From Gonatopus flavifemur (lineage: Eukaryota > Arthropoda > Insecta > Hymenoptera > Dryinidae), in the NCBI GenBank assembly GCA_018340375.1, contig JAFFJZ010000002.1:49372001-49436000 (forward strand): 64,000 bases of DNA, given 5' to 3'. How positions within the stretch are numbered: the first letter of the stretch is position 1; every line of letters starts with the position of its first letter. The notes beneath the pieces are model-generated. The model made no database searches. It saw only the letters and a list, made by a program, of their open reading frames with translations, and was not told where the DNA came from. Below, piece after piece: positions 26,735 through 40,129 of this stretch. Both the position numbers and the translations under genes were made by a program.

Positions 26735-26964
26735 CACAGTAAAAATTTTATATTAGATATTAGCATATTTACATTGTATTCGTGGGATATATTTGATTAT
26801 GTCGCTATGAACCACAAGTGTACGAGCATTCACCATACTCTCTCGTGAGGATGAAGATAAATATGTTATAACTTAAAATAAATATAATTCTGAGGCTCAT
26901 AATAAAGTATATCCCACGAGTACCATAAAAATATAGTAATCTTTAATATAAACTTTTATCTGTG
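26735..26964. repeat. CACAGTAAAAATTTT MITE with GTGGGATATA arms
   Basis: 230-bp element flanked by TA (26733-26734, 26965-26966). The imperfect inverted ends run about 70 bp: CACAGTAAAAATTTTATATT at the left and AACTTTTATCTGTG at the right, with TCGTGGGATATATTTG and AAGTATATCCCACGAGTACC further in. Related to 22552-22794. Confidence 0.78.
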
Positions 26965-26966
26965 TA

Positions 26967-29900
26967 CGAAGGCAACATTTCCGATACATTATCCTGGAGA
27001 TATATATAACAGTGATTGACTTGCAGAAAAAAGGCCATTCTTTTTCAAGGTGTAATGTGGAAGCTCTCCTCAAGAAGAACATTCAGGTGAGGAACATGTA
27101 ATAATTGAAATATTATTCCTCGATGAGTGTACATATCAGAATTGAGATTCATAGAGTTTATCAACTCAAACATGAATGAAAAAGAATAATTATCTCCCCA
27201 CAATCTTGTTATCTATGTATTCTAGAATATAATATGTACACAGTTTGGAATGTTCTAAGGTTATACAATAACTTTGATTGCACATATTTATTCTGTGGTG
27301 GAATTAATACAATTTATAAGATCATTCAGAGTGGGATATGCAATTTTCTTGGAAATGAAGGTTATGAAATATCATTAGGCGTGAGAAACGAAAAACTTGC
27401 GAATGAATGATAATTATTTGATTATCCGCTCATGTTCTAGTCGCGTATTTCATTCACTGTTTCTTTGTGTCACTGAAATTCATTTTCCTTATATATTTCG
27501 AAACCCAAAGTGGCTGAGAAGTAATTTGAAGTTCACGAATTTGATTAAGACAGGTGTATATTATCGATTCATCACAACTAAGTAAATATCAGAGTCTTTA
27601 GGTTGGATTCTTATCCTCAATGGTTGAGCATACGTACATGCACACGTAGTGTTTGATTCCTTCCATGTGCGAAAGTTCAATAAACCGTACGATTGAATGA
27701 GTTAATTTGACTCTTGGATAACAAGATCGTGATCGAGTATGCGCATATCAAACACTATTTGTTCCAATGCGCTCATCAGTGTTCTCCATTCAATTGTTCA
27801 TAAACTTGTTATACTTGAACGCATCTATGTAAATGACGCAACGTTTATGAAAATTCTCATCAAATCATTTGGTAATGTAATAACATATCTGAGAAAAATT
27901 CTTCTCATAATTCATAGTTAGTTTGATAGTTGTGAAAATATTCACTCACAAACTTGATTATCTAAATAAAACTCTCTTCGTTCACATTTTGTAATTCCGA
28001 ACGATGAATTCACGCTCTATGATTGTGAAGGATTTATCAATCGCAAATTCAGAATCTTCCATCTAAATTCAAAAATAATCAATAAAAAAATGCTCTTGAA
28101 GAGAAATTTGTGATGTTATTCGGTCTATCATCGATAACTCAATCAGTTTATTATCTGTATGTTTCTTGGCTTTCCACTTGATGATTGGATCGTCCTCTCT
28201 CGAAACTTCCACGCTAAATAACACTCGTTGATTCCCCTTGGGAAGACAATCTATATCACCCTGTGAGATGACAATTGATCCTTCAAAGTTGGAGTATTTG
28301 TGTCAACCGAGGCTCCATTTCCGGAAACTAATATAATAATAGATAGTCTCTACAAGCATTTATCTAATATACTAAATTGTCACCTCCTGTATTGTATTTT
28401 GTACATTGTAACTATTCATTTGAGTGTCTTCGAAGCAATAAAAGTTGTAGGCACGATACTATTTATCGCAACATATAAATTCATTCAATGTATAATCTAG
28501 AACCAATTCAAGTTTGATTTCCACATACGTTCTACTCGTTATATCCGAGAAGTGAAATTGGAGAACAGTGAAACTTTTATGATTGTGCACTTATTCTCGT
28601 CATATTTTCCAGTTATATACTTCCATATTTTGAAGAGAGAATGGAAGAATAGATTCGTTAATTAGAATTCTCTTTCACCGTCAGTATACATGTATGCTTG
28701 TTTTTGGTTCGTTACATCTACCAAGTTTCAATCTTTTTCACAATTACAAAAGTTTCATTGAATTATCTGAAACAAAACACGTTTCCGATTGTTTCTTAGA
28801 TCAGCAAGTTGTTTTCAATGGATCCATCAAAGGAGAACTTGTTTGAACATGTTTGAACGAGAACTTTTATTCACCGTATACTCAAATATATTAGAAATAC
28901 TTTTAGCATTGGTACGATGGTATCATTGTGCACTTGTCTCTCATTGAGTTCCGCTTTGGTTCTTTAAATGAGAGGAATGGTCGAAGAATGAATCCGTTGA
29001 TAACAGTTCTCTTTCGAGAACGTGTACATACTCCACGTACAATCTCACAAAAGACGATTCGTACTTGCACGGTTAGTGATTTGAACTCCAAAGAATGAAG
29101 TTTTTGTTAATCCTTTCAAATATTTATACTCTGATGCAATGAAACGCCATAACCCCCGTTGATATTTACGTTCATGATATTTTTAATCGAGAACAATAAT
29201 AATAATAATAATTCATTGAAAGTTCATCACGATTATACGTACATTAAAAACTCACTATAATAGTCTCAATCTATATTATTCCCGCATCGAACCTTTGTTT
29301 ATCCACAGCATTATCTCTCACGAAGAATAAGTTGCGTGATAATCCCCCTGATATCCTTTCGATTTATCTTTGTGTTTTATTATATTTTCAGACTCCCGTC
29401 TCATCAACATCGAGAAAGAACAAGAAGAATAAAAAACAACACAAGTTACATTATCGAAGAATTGAAGCAAACAATTGCTTTTCCCTCTAATCAATAAATG
29501 GTCTCAATGATAGTAACGAGCGTTACGTTTTTTTTTCATTATCGTGAACTTTTCAATCGCAATTGATCTGTATAACGGAAGGAGGAGGAGAAGGAGGAGA
29601 AGAAGTTTTTACATTACCAAGCTAGTTTTAAAGTCAACTTGCCATTGGTTTTTAAACGAGAAAGGAAATTACCTTCAGCACTGTCCGTCGTTGTGAAATT
29701 ATCGATTGGAGGAACTTAATTGGTTTCTCTCATCCTACAGTACTAAATCCCACCCATGTATCTTTACTTCCTGATTGCCGTGACAGACGATAGACATTAT
29801 TACGCGTCTGGACGTAACCGTTGGACTGATTGAGAAAATATGGAATAATTCGTATACGGAGTACGTTGTTGAGATTCATTGATCCATCAATTCATCAATT

Positions 29901-31946
29901 ATGTATTCAATTCGAGAAAAGAACAAGAACTCGTGAGGATCTGTGCCTGAATTGGGGGTTTCAGGAGTGATATCATGATTGGAAAATTGGTGAATTTCTT
30001 TTGGATTCTTCAGAAAACATTTTCGAGTGATAGAAACAAGAATGGATTTTCTATACAGTTGTGAATGAATTTAATGTTCAATATGTTTCTTCAAAAAAAC
30101 GAGGTTTGAGAATTTTGGGAGGTTGATTTAATTAATCAAATCACGATGTTGAATTATTCGAACAAATACTTTTTTCTCGGGGTACTTTAGAAATACGTCG
30201 TCAAACGAAGGAGCAATTCAACATGACCTCATCTATCTTGCGAACGGATGAGGGCAGGATCGTATATTTTAAGTGAAGAAAAGTATATTCGAATTACATG
30301 TGTAAGACTTCAATCGGATTTTCTCGATGATGTACGATCCTCGTACGACGGTGCTTCATTTTCACTTTTGAAGGTTCATCAAATCTTCTGTGTTAAATTC
30401 GAATTCAACTGTGAATTCATCCTTTTTCTTTCGAATAATGATGCTTTTCTTGCTCAAATTAGAAAAAAAAACCAGAGCAGGGAAGTTATCTAACCGAAAT
30501 TTTTTCTCCTCGGAATGATTGATTTGCCGAAGAAAAAGTGTTCTACGATTTTTTTTTCTTCCATCCATTCTCTAACATCTTCTCGTAATTACTTTGTTCG
30601 CAAGAACAATAATTGGGAGGAGTTCGATGATGAATTTCGTCAAAGTTGGTAATTAGTAAGGGAAGTTATCATTTATCGTATTAACTTTAGTGAGAAAGTT
30701 ATTGATGGATTGAAATTATGTATCATATTTTCCATATTTCGATGATAAATTCGGATTTAATCGTAATTAAAAGATCTTACGAGGCCTATAGAACTACTTT
30801 AGGGGCTTCTCCTACGATATTGTAATTAATCGAACGAAATCGGGGAATGTTTATTACTCCATCAAGTTTTGGATATTTAAACTTCGTTGAATAAGATCTT
30901 CTGTTAGAAGAATTATGAAAATCTATCAGAAACTGGTTAGATGTTTCAAAAATAGTATCAAAGATCTGTAAAAAAAGTGTACGCGATCGGATAACTATGA
31001 GGTTTCCAAGGACGGGAAATGATCTGAATCATCGTCTCTTCAAGGAAATTAAGAGGAACGTATCTCGTTTTTGCTCGAAAAAAGGTCCTCCGTGAAGATT
31101 GAAGAATATAGATGATATTGGACAGTTTGGGTTTGAAGAATCGATAGATCGAAGGAAATATTTCAGGGACAAATAAATATGATGACAGATAAGAAAAGTA
31201 ATCGAGCTGAAATCTCTTATGAAGCATTACGTGTGAGAATCTTCACTGTTATTGGATGAGAAAAGATAAGTTGAAACTTCAGATATGATATTATTTTTCA
31301 CAATCAACTTGTGATTTTGTACTTTTTGCAGTTATTTTTGCATGTCATTCGAACGTTGAAACGAAATTACGTGACTCATAAATCATTTTGAACTCTTTAT
31401 AACATTCTTCCTCGGGAGAATTTATTGGTGTATGAATTGCATGAAAATTCAATTTCGCATGCATACAATTCATGCGTATTTCCGAATTGAAAAATAGTGT
31501 TGTAAAATTCTTATACAGTTTTTTTTTACAGATTCTGTATATATTTTGTATAAAAATTGTACATAAATTCTATGAAATGATGTAGAAGTGCCCGATACTC
31601 CACGGTTTCGATATTTTTTATAGAAACTTCGTTGCTTTTATATTGAATTTTGATAAAATATTGATACAAACGTTATAAAAATCGTATATGGACAATCGTC
31701 ATCGGGAAATATCGCGCACCTGTATCATGAAGATGATATTTTATATAATCTTCATATAAATTTTGGAAATCAAATTTCACGTGGAGACATGCGTTTTCCA
31801 TACACTGTGAGACTGAGAAAATAAAATAAAATTTGTGTTAAGCTAAAGTATTTGGAAATATTGTAGAAAATCTCCATTGGTACATTTTTTTCTCCATGAG
31901 CTGTGAGGGAAATTTACATGAAATATCTTAAAGGTCACGAAATTTT

Positions 31947-31948
<2 letters not shown>
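26967..31948. other. Intergenic stretch, no gene recognised
   Basis: About 5 kb without a supportable gene. It contains an (AAT)n run near 29199-29218 and a GGA-rich run near 29578-29606. Open frames are under 90 residues and featureless. Confidence 0.55.
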
Positions 31949-31950
<2 letters not shown>

Positions 31951-31978
<28 letters not shown>

Positions 31979-32455
31979 TTTGAAGTAATCAGTCTTATGA
32001 CCGGTGTGATGAAATCCTCCAACCCTGTCTATCATCCCCTAAAAGCTTAATTTCTACACATCTACGACAACTCTTATCTTGTATAATTTGCTTCATATAA
32101 CTTAATCTAGGTCTACCTTTGCGAGTTTTACCATTAATTTTTCCTTCCAATATTGTTTTCAATGAACTATCATGTCTCAATGCGAGTCCTATCAGATTGC
32201 TTCTTCTTTTTACGCCATGTTTCAAAAGACTTCTTCCTTCATTTACCTTCTCAAGTACTTCTTCATTTTCTACTTCCTCTATCCACTTTATTCTAAGCAT
32301 CCTTCTATAACACCACATTTCAAAAGCTTCAAGTCTTCGTTGGTCCGTTTTTCCAATCGTCCAAGTTTCGCAACCATACAATACTGTGCTCCAAACGTAA
32401 CTCTTCAAAAATTTCTTCCTTACTGCTAAGCGAATATTCTTTGAGCATAGTAACT
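31951..32455 (-). pseudogene. LINE 3'-end fragment with (ATG)n tail
   Basis: Minus-strand C-terminal domain of an RTE/CFDP2-like LINE. Homology starts abruptly at about 32455 (LLCSKNIRLAVRKKFLKSYV), typical of 5' truncation. It continues WSTVLYGCETWT, RRLEAFEMWCYRRMLRIKW, EVLEKVNEGRSLLKH and YMKQIIQDKSCRRC, and stops at 31995. A short 3' UTR is followed by a run of about ten ATG units (31951-31979 read on the minus strand), the simple-repeat tail such elements use in place of poly(A). The open part, 32408-31995, is intact over 137 residues but lacks all catalytic domains. Confidence 0.9.
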
Positions 32456-34286
32456 GTTTCTTTTGGTGGAAAGCCTGTTTTCCTTGGAAATTTAGAAAGG
32501 AAATTCCAGGAGTAATAATTACTGTGTATCCTGTTTTACAGATTCACACCAAAAAAATTGAACAAAAACAGATTTTTCACACCTGTTTTTTTGGGAAAAC
32601 TCTGAAGTTTCACAGTGAATATCAAGGAGTGTCACCAACTCAACAATGAGAGAAAAGAATATAACACTTTCCTTTGAATGATAATTTAGAATTGAAGTCC
32701 AATTGAATCTGAATTTTCGTTTTCATATGAGTTTGGGTCGAAACGGAAGATCCACCACAATTCAAAATTTTCCATAGTACCATGGCTTGGGAAACTTCTT
32801 CTGATAAGATCTTAGTAGTGGCCCGAAGTTTCAATCCTTGTCAGAGCTCACACACCACAGAAGTTGACCTGACTAATTCCAGGAGATAAATTTTCTAGTC
32901 GAGTTATCGAAGAGAATTATTTAAAATCCTCTTCAAGTCTCTCTGAGGAACTCTAGACAACCTTTTACTAAATTTATCTGAAATTTGTTTATTCACTTCC
33001 GTTGGTTTTACTACATGATGTTTTCCGTGTAAACCTTGAAGATAACATAAGAATATTCAACATTTTTATCGTAGTCAAATTTAGTTATTGAAACAGATGT
33101 TGTTGAATTACGCAGTTCACGAGTTATTCTTAAACTCCAGTAAAGTACATAATTCCATTAGGAGGATTGAATTATGTAAGCTATTGATTGAATTTGACGT
33201 TTCGAGCTAGTGATTATCTCACACGTTGGAGATACCTTTGCTGGAAGTATTGGAATTTTTCAAGATGAGCTCTACGTTACTCGCACCATTGAATGCGTTC
33301 TGCTAATTTTCATGATTTTCAAACTTCTCGTTCTGTAATATTCCAACTGGTCACGTTTCATTAGAATTTTGAGACCATTTTTGTTCTGTTGGACTAAAAA
33401 ACAGTTCTTCATCCGAGATCTTACCTTGACATTCTTGGGACAAAACCTTTTATTCTCAAACATAATATTTTCCCTGTAAAATAAGATTTCATCCGCAATT
33501 AGAGCTTTGGATTCTTTACGATAAAAAGTTTGTACTTGTAACCACGACTATATATTCATATATAATAGCCCTTCATCTGCAATGAGCACTAGATCTTTTT
33601 TAACCATGCAATACAACTGCAATATAACTGCATTTGTTTGTGGAAGGGGGGTAGATTCGTAACTGCAATCATAATTTCCCATGAAGCGAGTATAAACTTA
33701 CGATTATGACTGTGAAAGCACGAAGGACGCAAAATTTACACAAAATGCATATCAACATCAATGGGTTGACAAATCGTGTACGAAATTTTATGGTCGTGGC
33801 GGATTTCCACTTTTCAATTTCAAGGAACTCTTTATCCGCAGTCATGACCGTTTTTCCTCTACCATGTTTTTTCTTGTGAGGGAACTGTTTTCGTTTGCAA
33901 TGATGAGGACAGGTACCAGCGGAGAGAAGAATTATATCCAAGTAGATCTGGGGCGAATTAATTTCCCTATCTTCTGTGAAAAATTCCTCAACTGACCATT
34001 ACAATCATATTTCCAGGATATTATTCCGACAATAAAGCATAAACAGGACGTCATACTGAGACGAACTCCCACCCTTCTTCCCTAATGTCCCTTTATATCG
34101 CATTAAATTGCAGCCCCTCTTTTTATTGGCGTGACGTACTTTATAAATGACACCATATATGTTGAAAAGTAAATCCATTCATCTGATAAATAACGCAGTG
34201 GGAGAAACCATATAGCAAGAACTTGCACAATTTAGTGCATTAAACTCATGAGAAGAAACAGTATAGAATCAGGATGTATAGATATA
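32456..34286. other. Intergenic stretch, nothing recognised
   Basis: About 1.8 kb with no convincing gene or repeat boundary. Confidence 0.5.
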
Positions 34287-34288
34287 TA

Positions 34289-35597
34289 CGAGGTGTGTTC
34301 AAAAAGTAAGGTGACTTTGTATTTTTAAGAAAAAATATTTATTTATTTATCAATATTTATGTTGTCCCCCTCAGATACAATACACTTATGCCAACGGTTT
34401 TTCCAATCCTCAAAGCACTTCTCATAAGCACTTTTCGGTATAGCCTTGAGCTCTTCCAGCGATGCAGTCTTTATCTCTTCAATCGTTGCAAATCTCCGTC
34501 CTTTCATAGGTCTCTTTAGTTTTGGGAACAAGAAAAAGTCACATGGGGCCAAATCCGATGAATATGGTGGCTGAGGCATGATGGTGGTGTTGTTTTTGGC
34601 CAAAAAATCTCTCACAAGCAAAGATGAGTGAGCAGGGGCATTATCGTGATGCAAAAGCCATGAATTATTTTTCCACAATTCTGGACGTTTTCTTCGTATT
34701 GCTTCTCGCAAACGGCGCATAACTTCAAGATAATACTGTTTATTGACCGTACGACCATATGGTAAGAACTCCTGATGCACCACGCCATGGTAATCGAAGA
34801 AAACAGTGAGCAAAACTTTGACATTTGATCGAACTTGGCGTGCTTTTTTCGGTCTTGGCTCATCTGGGGTCTTCCATTGGGACGATTGGACTTTGGTTTC
34901 GACATCATAACCATATACCCATGATTCGTCACCAGTTATGACCCTTTTGAGTGAATCTGGGTCGTCGTTGACGTCATTCAACAGTTCTTGAACGATGCTC
35001 ATGCGACGGTTCTTTTGGTCAAAATTTAGCAATTTCGGAACAAACTTCGCTGACACACGTCGCATGCCCAAAATGTTAGAAAAAATTTCATGGCACGAGC
35101 CAAGCGATAAACCAACATCCTCAGCAACTTCTCTGATAGTGATTCGACGATTTTCCAAAACAATTTTCTTCACTGCTTGAACGTTTTCATCAGTTGTTGA
35201 CGTGCTTGGGCGTCCAGAGCGAGGCTCGTCATTGGCATCTTCCCGGCCATCTTGGAAGAGTTTGTACCACTTGTGAACATTTTTTTTACTCAGAACAGTT
35301 TCACCGTATGCTACTGTCAACATTTTAAGTGTTTCGGAGCACTTTATTTTATTTTTCACAAAAAAAATTTGATGCAAATCCTTTGATCCATATTTTTCGA
35401 TAGCAAGAAATCGCCGAGCACGCAAAACACTTATAACCTTTACGCCTCTCACAACCAAACAAAAAATGCTATACACTTGAAACTTGGTACAGATGTGCGG
35501 GAAGAGTGTGCCAACATAACAAAACAAAAAAATCGATAATCGAAAGTACGTTGCCCGCGAAATTTGAAAAGTCACCTTACTTTTTGAACACACCTCG
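34289..35597 (-). mobile_element. Near-complete mariner element with perfect 30-bp TIRs
   Basis: 1,309-bp element. The left repeat 34289-34318 begins CGAGGTGTGTTCAAAAAGTA and is matched without mismatch by the inverted right repeat 35568-35597. TA duplications flank it (34287-34288, 35598-35599). A single transposase gene fills the minus strand. Perfect repeats, clean duplications and an almost open gene suggest insertion in the recent past. Confidence 0.96.
34343..35391 (-). CDS. mariner transposase (DD34D), one N-terminal frameshift
   Basis: Cut-and-paste transposase of the SETMAR-like mariner type. The likely start is the ATG at 35391-35389 (MDQRICIKFF), matching the usual N-terminus of this family. 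The frame then shifts inside a run of eight T (35367-35360 on the minus strand), where six would keep it open. Everything after is open to the stop at 34343. Visible features are the helix-turn-helix region (YGETVLSKKNVHKWYKLF), the linker GRPSTSTTDEN, and the catalytic Asp in VITGDESWVYGYD, LLHHDNAPAHSS and DLAPCDFFLF. The last two are 34 residues apart as expected for DD34D. It ends IVSEGDNINIDK. Length without the shift is about 348 residues, the family norm. The same frame is also open upstream through the terminal repeat to 35671, but that part has no protein-like content. The indel may be real or a homopolymer assembly error. Confidence 0.93.
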
Positions 35598-35816
35598 TAT
35601 ATTAAGTGATATGCACTTCTGACAGAGATGAGTGGGCGTAGACCTTCGTGGACGTGGATATGAACTTCCAAGCTTGGTGTGATTCATCAATCTTGAAAGT
35701 ATTTTTTTTAATATTCTTCTGGAAAGTTTAGCAACAATACAAGGATCAAAATCGCTTATTCTCATAACAATCTTGATATCATAGTGAAAAGTGTTGCGTC
35801 CTCATTTATTTGAGTA

Positions 35817-36112
35817 CAAGGAGAAAAAGGAATAGTTGTAGCAACTACTTAAATAGTAGATTCTCGACCATCTACTCGAATAGTTGCTGCACCTACTCAG
35901 TAGTCAGAACAAGTATCACCTTAGCTGCCTCAACTAACTAAAATACTTCGTAAGTTGCCAGGTATTTACGTTAGTTGGTGCAACTATCGGGTTAGTTGAG
36001 GCAGCTAACGTGATGCTTGTCCTGACTACGAAGTCGTTGCTGCAACTATTTAAGTAAATGGTCGAAAATCGACTATTTAAGTAGTTGCTGCAACTATTCC
36101 ATTTCCTCCGTG
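35817..36112. repeat. Foldback MITE with GTTGCTGCAACTA arms
   Basis: About 296 bp. Arms of about 60 bp run from CAAGGAGAAAAAGGAATAG to the inverted CTATTCCATTTCCTCCGTG, with AGTTGCTGCAACTA-type palindromes repeated inside. It is preceded by TA (35815-35816) and followed by TG, a probable mutated TA. The ends fit the CACGGAG group, with the first terminus mutated from CAC to CAA. Confidence 0.75.
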
Positions 36113-39100
36113 TGAAGTACAGCAAAACGAGTACCGTATGAACGAAATGACTGTTTATTAATTAACAATAGTACATAAATGGATGGTGTGAACAAGATTT
36201 CCCAAAAACATGGTGCTAGTTAGCAGCAGTGCGGTTACCTTTGAGAAACAACAAAATGAATCTGCATGTTCAAGGAAGATAGAGGTATTTGCTTATCTCT
36301 TTGGTGACAAAAGAAACCATACAACGCTCTCTCCATTGAGCTTGTACTTACAAACCCCACACTCCGCATTTCGTAGAGCAATCACTACTAATTTTTTCAA
36401 TCACGCGGGCTGATTATCAGCTACCTACAGTTCACGGTAAGAAGTAATAAGGTAGTACAATCGATTACGATACCACTTATAGTGTGAGTAATCTAAGTAG
36501 ACTCCAGGTCATCACTCGCTGTCATTACGCGAGGACGAATTTTAACGATCAGTTTTATCTAGTGTTTTTCTAGGTGATTAGAGTAGGCAATTTCATGAAA
36601 TCCATTTCGAATTTCTAGATATTTCTCACTCAACTTTTGATTGCAGACATTCGACGCGTTGGTAGGTAGAAAAATCTCTTGTTTTGGTTCGAAAGATTGA
36701 TACCCACCGTATAAGAAATTAATTTGTTAGATTGAAAAGTTTCCAAAACAGGTAATGAAAACAAAGATTGAAACAGGGAAAATATTCGTTCATTAAAAAG
36801 ATGTTTGGAAGACGACCCAAGAGAATATTGAATGGGTGGAGAATAATTTTGTATTTAGTACGTCTCAAATGACAATAATTTGAAAAAATTATTTTGCATT
36901 ATGACGATAGTATACTTATAATATTTGCATTCTCATCGCACTTGATGATACGAATTAATAGAAATTTATATCCTTCGCCATACATTTCATATTATATCAT
37001 TTCTAAATAGAATGGATTCGGTGGGAAATGAAGATCATCCGAAGAAAGATTTCACAAGAAAATAGGGACTTGGATTCCTTATCAAATTCCCGAACTTCAA
37101 TCGAACTGTTATGGATTTACAATATTTACGAATTATTTCTAATCTACGATATCCAGTTGATTGTAGTCATTCTGGTTTAAGTAGTTCAAAGATGTTTTGA
37201 AACATAAGATCTGGAGACGAGAGTGCGGAAGCTGTCTCCTTCTTCCTCGTTTCCTTCAGAGAATTCCTCACGAATGTGCATACCTAGTACTTTGTGTATA
37301 AATGTTTGAATACATGTTAAAAAACTGTTGAATAACTGCCAAAAGTGTGATGCCAAATCAGACATTGTCTACTCTAATGCACATTCTTAAGTTAGAACAT
37401 GAGAACTCTTAAGTAGCACCTGAATATACTATGAATGTTTTTCGGATATTCGGAATATAGTCTATGCATATTTCAGTGGGAGCGTTCCATAGGTGCTATG
37501 CATATTCATCGAACTTCGATTGAATGAATATCGTACTTTCCGAATGTTCTATGTACGTTCTAAGTATATTGAAAGCAGTCTTATTCGAATATTCTGTGAA
37601 CGTTCATTTTATGGTCTTCGTATCTCATCCGTACATTCTACGAACGTTTCTATGTCGTATATACTTTGAACTTCTGTTGCTGCTTGGGCTATATTTAAAA
37701 TATAATCTCACTCCTTCATCAATCGATTCGAATAATCGTACAATCTTTCGTGTTTCGAAAACTCCCTAACAATCCTGAATCGCTGAGTTCCCAGAAACGA
37801 GAATAAAATTCTTCGCAAAGGATGAAGAAATGATTATGCATATACACGGGTTATTAACGAACTTACTACGAGAAGATCTGAGCTTCGCCTTCGTCTTCTT
37901 GGCGGAAACAGCGAGTCCGCATTATCGTATCTCTCCTCCAAATTACTCCTCCCTCTTCTTCTTCTTCTTCTTCTCTTCTGGTCCTACCTTCTTCACATGG
38001 ACTTCGTATACAACTCTTTATTATGTTAGCACTGAACGAAAACGACAACAGAAAGTTCTCCGAATCAGAAACAAGATTCTGCTCTTTGAAAAAGAAAAAA
38101 GAAGCAGAAAATATCTGTGTCTTCTTATTTGTCAAAAGCAAGCGGAAGAATCTGTACACAAGAACAAGTGGAACGCACTCTTGTTCTTTTTCTTCCTCCT
38201 CTTCTCCTGCACCTTCTTCGTCCGTTTCCTTTCGACCCAAAGAAAGAAAACTTATTTGAAGTAAGCGGCACTTTGACTCTTTGACATCAATACAACGGAC
38301 GCAAAGTTGGTGAAGAATTGAAGAATAGTTTCGTCACCTCTCCCGATAAAACTCACTGCAAAATCCACAGCACAAAATCCTGTTTCACTGGGGGAATGCA
38401 TACACCAACTTAAATTTCTTATCTATCGCAATGAAATCATTCTTCCAAAGTACTTCTACTGTATATCATGCTTCCTTTCATCTCCTCCCTCTGTTATCCT
38501 GATTCTTCTTTTTCTTCTTCTTGTACTTTGGCACGCGGTCGTTGGTCTAAGCACTAAACCCGCAGGCCACAACATACCGTACCCATGGAGACGCGTTTCA
38601 TACACCTAATGAAAACATACAATCTGTTGATGCACAAATTCCGATGGATAATTTGTAGACCTTTCAGGTTTATAAATATAAAAATGAAAGAAAAAAAAAC
38701 AAGAACTGTACAGCACGTGGATAATTTGAAATTTCAGATTAATGAAAATCACTGATGTGTATGGTCATTTGACCTCTATTTCATGGAACCAGTTTGACCA
38801 AGTATGAAGTGACAGGTAACGCATGTGGAATGTGAGGTTTCCAAGTTACATGCTTACGTATGCGTACGTATAAACTTAACCGGACGAGATCCGGTGTTGA
38901 ACTGACGTACGATGTTCCTTCTACGCCTGGCTCAGGTTATGGTCAGCAATTCAGCATGGTTTGATGTGTTAAAGTGTGGTGGGAGTAAGAGGTAAAGTCG
39001 CGCGAAGAAGTGTTCGCGCCGCACCTGGTGCGCATGCGTTCGATATGTTCTCGTGTCATGTGGTTTAGGTTTAAATCATCATGTTTGTTCGTATTTTGTT

Positions 39101-39880
39101 TGTCGTGTGAAGAGGTAGGGGAGGTGATACCGTCATCTGACGTTTTGTAACGTGCATGGCGCAAGTAGAAGAACGAACATGAGTTTTTCCTATTGAAATT
39201 CGAATTCTCTATTTTAAATCCTTTCATTCGTTCCAAAAAGGAGGGAGAGAGACTTGAAGGGTGAACATCGAATCATTCCATCGAGTCCTCGATTTTCCTT
39301 TATCCTCTCTTCATACAACCCTAGTGACACACAATCTTCGTCAAACGTTCTGAGAATGTTTGCAGGACGTTTAAATATTCTAGGACCGTTCGGAGAATAT
39401 TTTACGCACATTGGTGTTACTCGGGAACGTTCCTATTTTTTGTCCATAATGGAAAGTTTCGAACAAAGTTTTCGCTTCAAATGCACACAGCACACGCTTT
39501 ATGTATACTTTTAATCTCATTTTTCCATCAGACTAATGGTTTGGCGAGTCACATTATTCTCTGGACGGAATGGGTTTGGAATTTATCGTTATGAGAAAGT
39601 CAATTTCAATTCACACGTATGTGTCGTGACTCTCACTTGGAGGATCCAATCTTATTCAGAGGTCTGTCGACCTGATGCTATTTGATCTTCTTTGATTCTA
39701 TTCAAATCCGATAAGTTTTAATGGAATTCATTCAGGGAAGTCGAATACAATAGTATTGTGCGATTAAGTTCTATTCGATGAGACAAATGCGAGTGATCCT
39801 GTTGAAATTGATTGATTCGAACGATACTGTTTGAGAGTTGAACGAAGGGAGATATTTCTTAAAACACTTGTGCAAATTTA
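36113..39880. other. Intergenic stretch, low-complexity patches, no gene recognised
   Basis: Nothing supportable as a gene. 37950-38240 is strand-biased: pyrimidine-rich CTT runs, then purine-rich, then TTC/CTC-rich DNA. This yields artificial Glu-rich and Phe/Ser-rich frames. Degenerate ACGTTC/GAATATTC motifs recur at 37430-37660 and 39340-39440 without clear unit structure. Confidence 0.5.
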
Positions 39881-40129
39881 CACTGTAAAAAAAATTTGTT
39901 GAATTCCAAACAAAAATCCTTGGAAATTTACAAACTTGGTTTTGAAATATAATTTTCGAACCTTTTTTGTAAATTCCCAAACAAAAGTTTGTGGATTCTC
40001 AAAAATCTTCGTGAAATCACAAAATTTTTTGAACGTTTACAAACTTTTGTTTGGTAATTTTACAAAAAAAGTTTGTGTAAAAAACTGCCAAACTTCTTTG
40101 GCAGTTTAGGAAGTATATTTTTTACAGTG
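39881..40129. repeat. CACTGTAAAAAAA MITE (short relative of the 1,103-bp element)
   Basis: 249 bp with inverted ends CACTGTAAAAAAAATTT and ATATTTTTTACAGTG, flanked by TA (39879-39880, 40130-40131). The termini equal those of the 1,103-bp element but the interior differs, being rich in ACAAACTTTTGTTTGG-like segments. It abuts the element starting at 40134. Confidence 0.85.

Noticed and set aside
31951..31979. ATC microsatellite as a CRISPR-like or satellite array
   Set aside because: It is the simple-repeat tail of the adjacent LINE.
34343..35671. A 442-residue open frame extending the mariner transposase upstream through its terminal repeat
   Set aside because: The first 25 or so residues translate outside flank and TIR sequence and the next segment is untranslated leader. 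The family N-terminus begins at 35391 in another frame, so the extension is accidental.
37830..38264. Glu-rich and Phe/Ser-rich frames of 124-144 residues on opposite strands
   Set aside because: They are translations of CTT/GAA-type low-complexity DNA and mirror each other. No domain or start context supports a gene.
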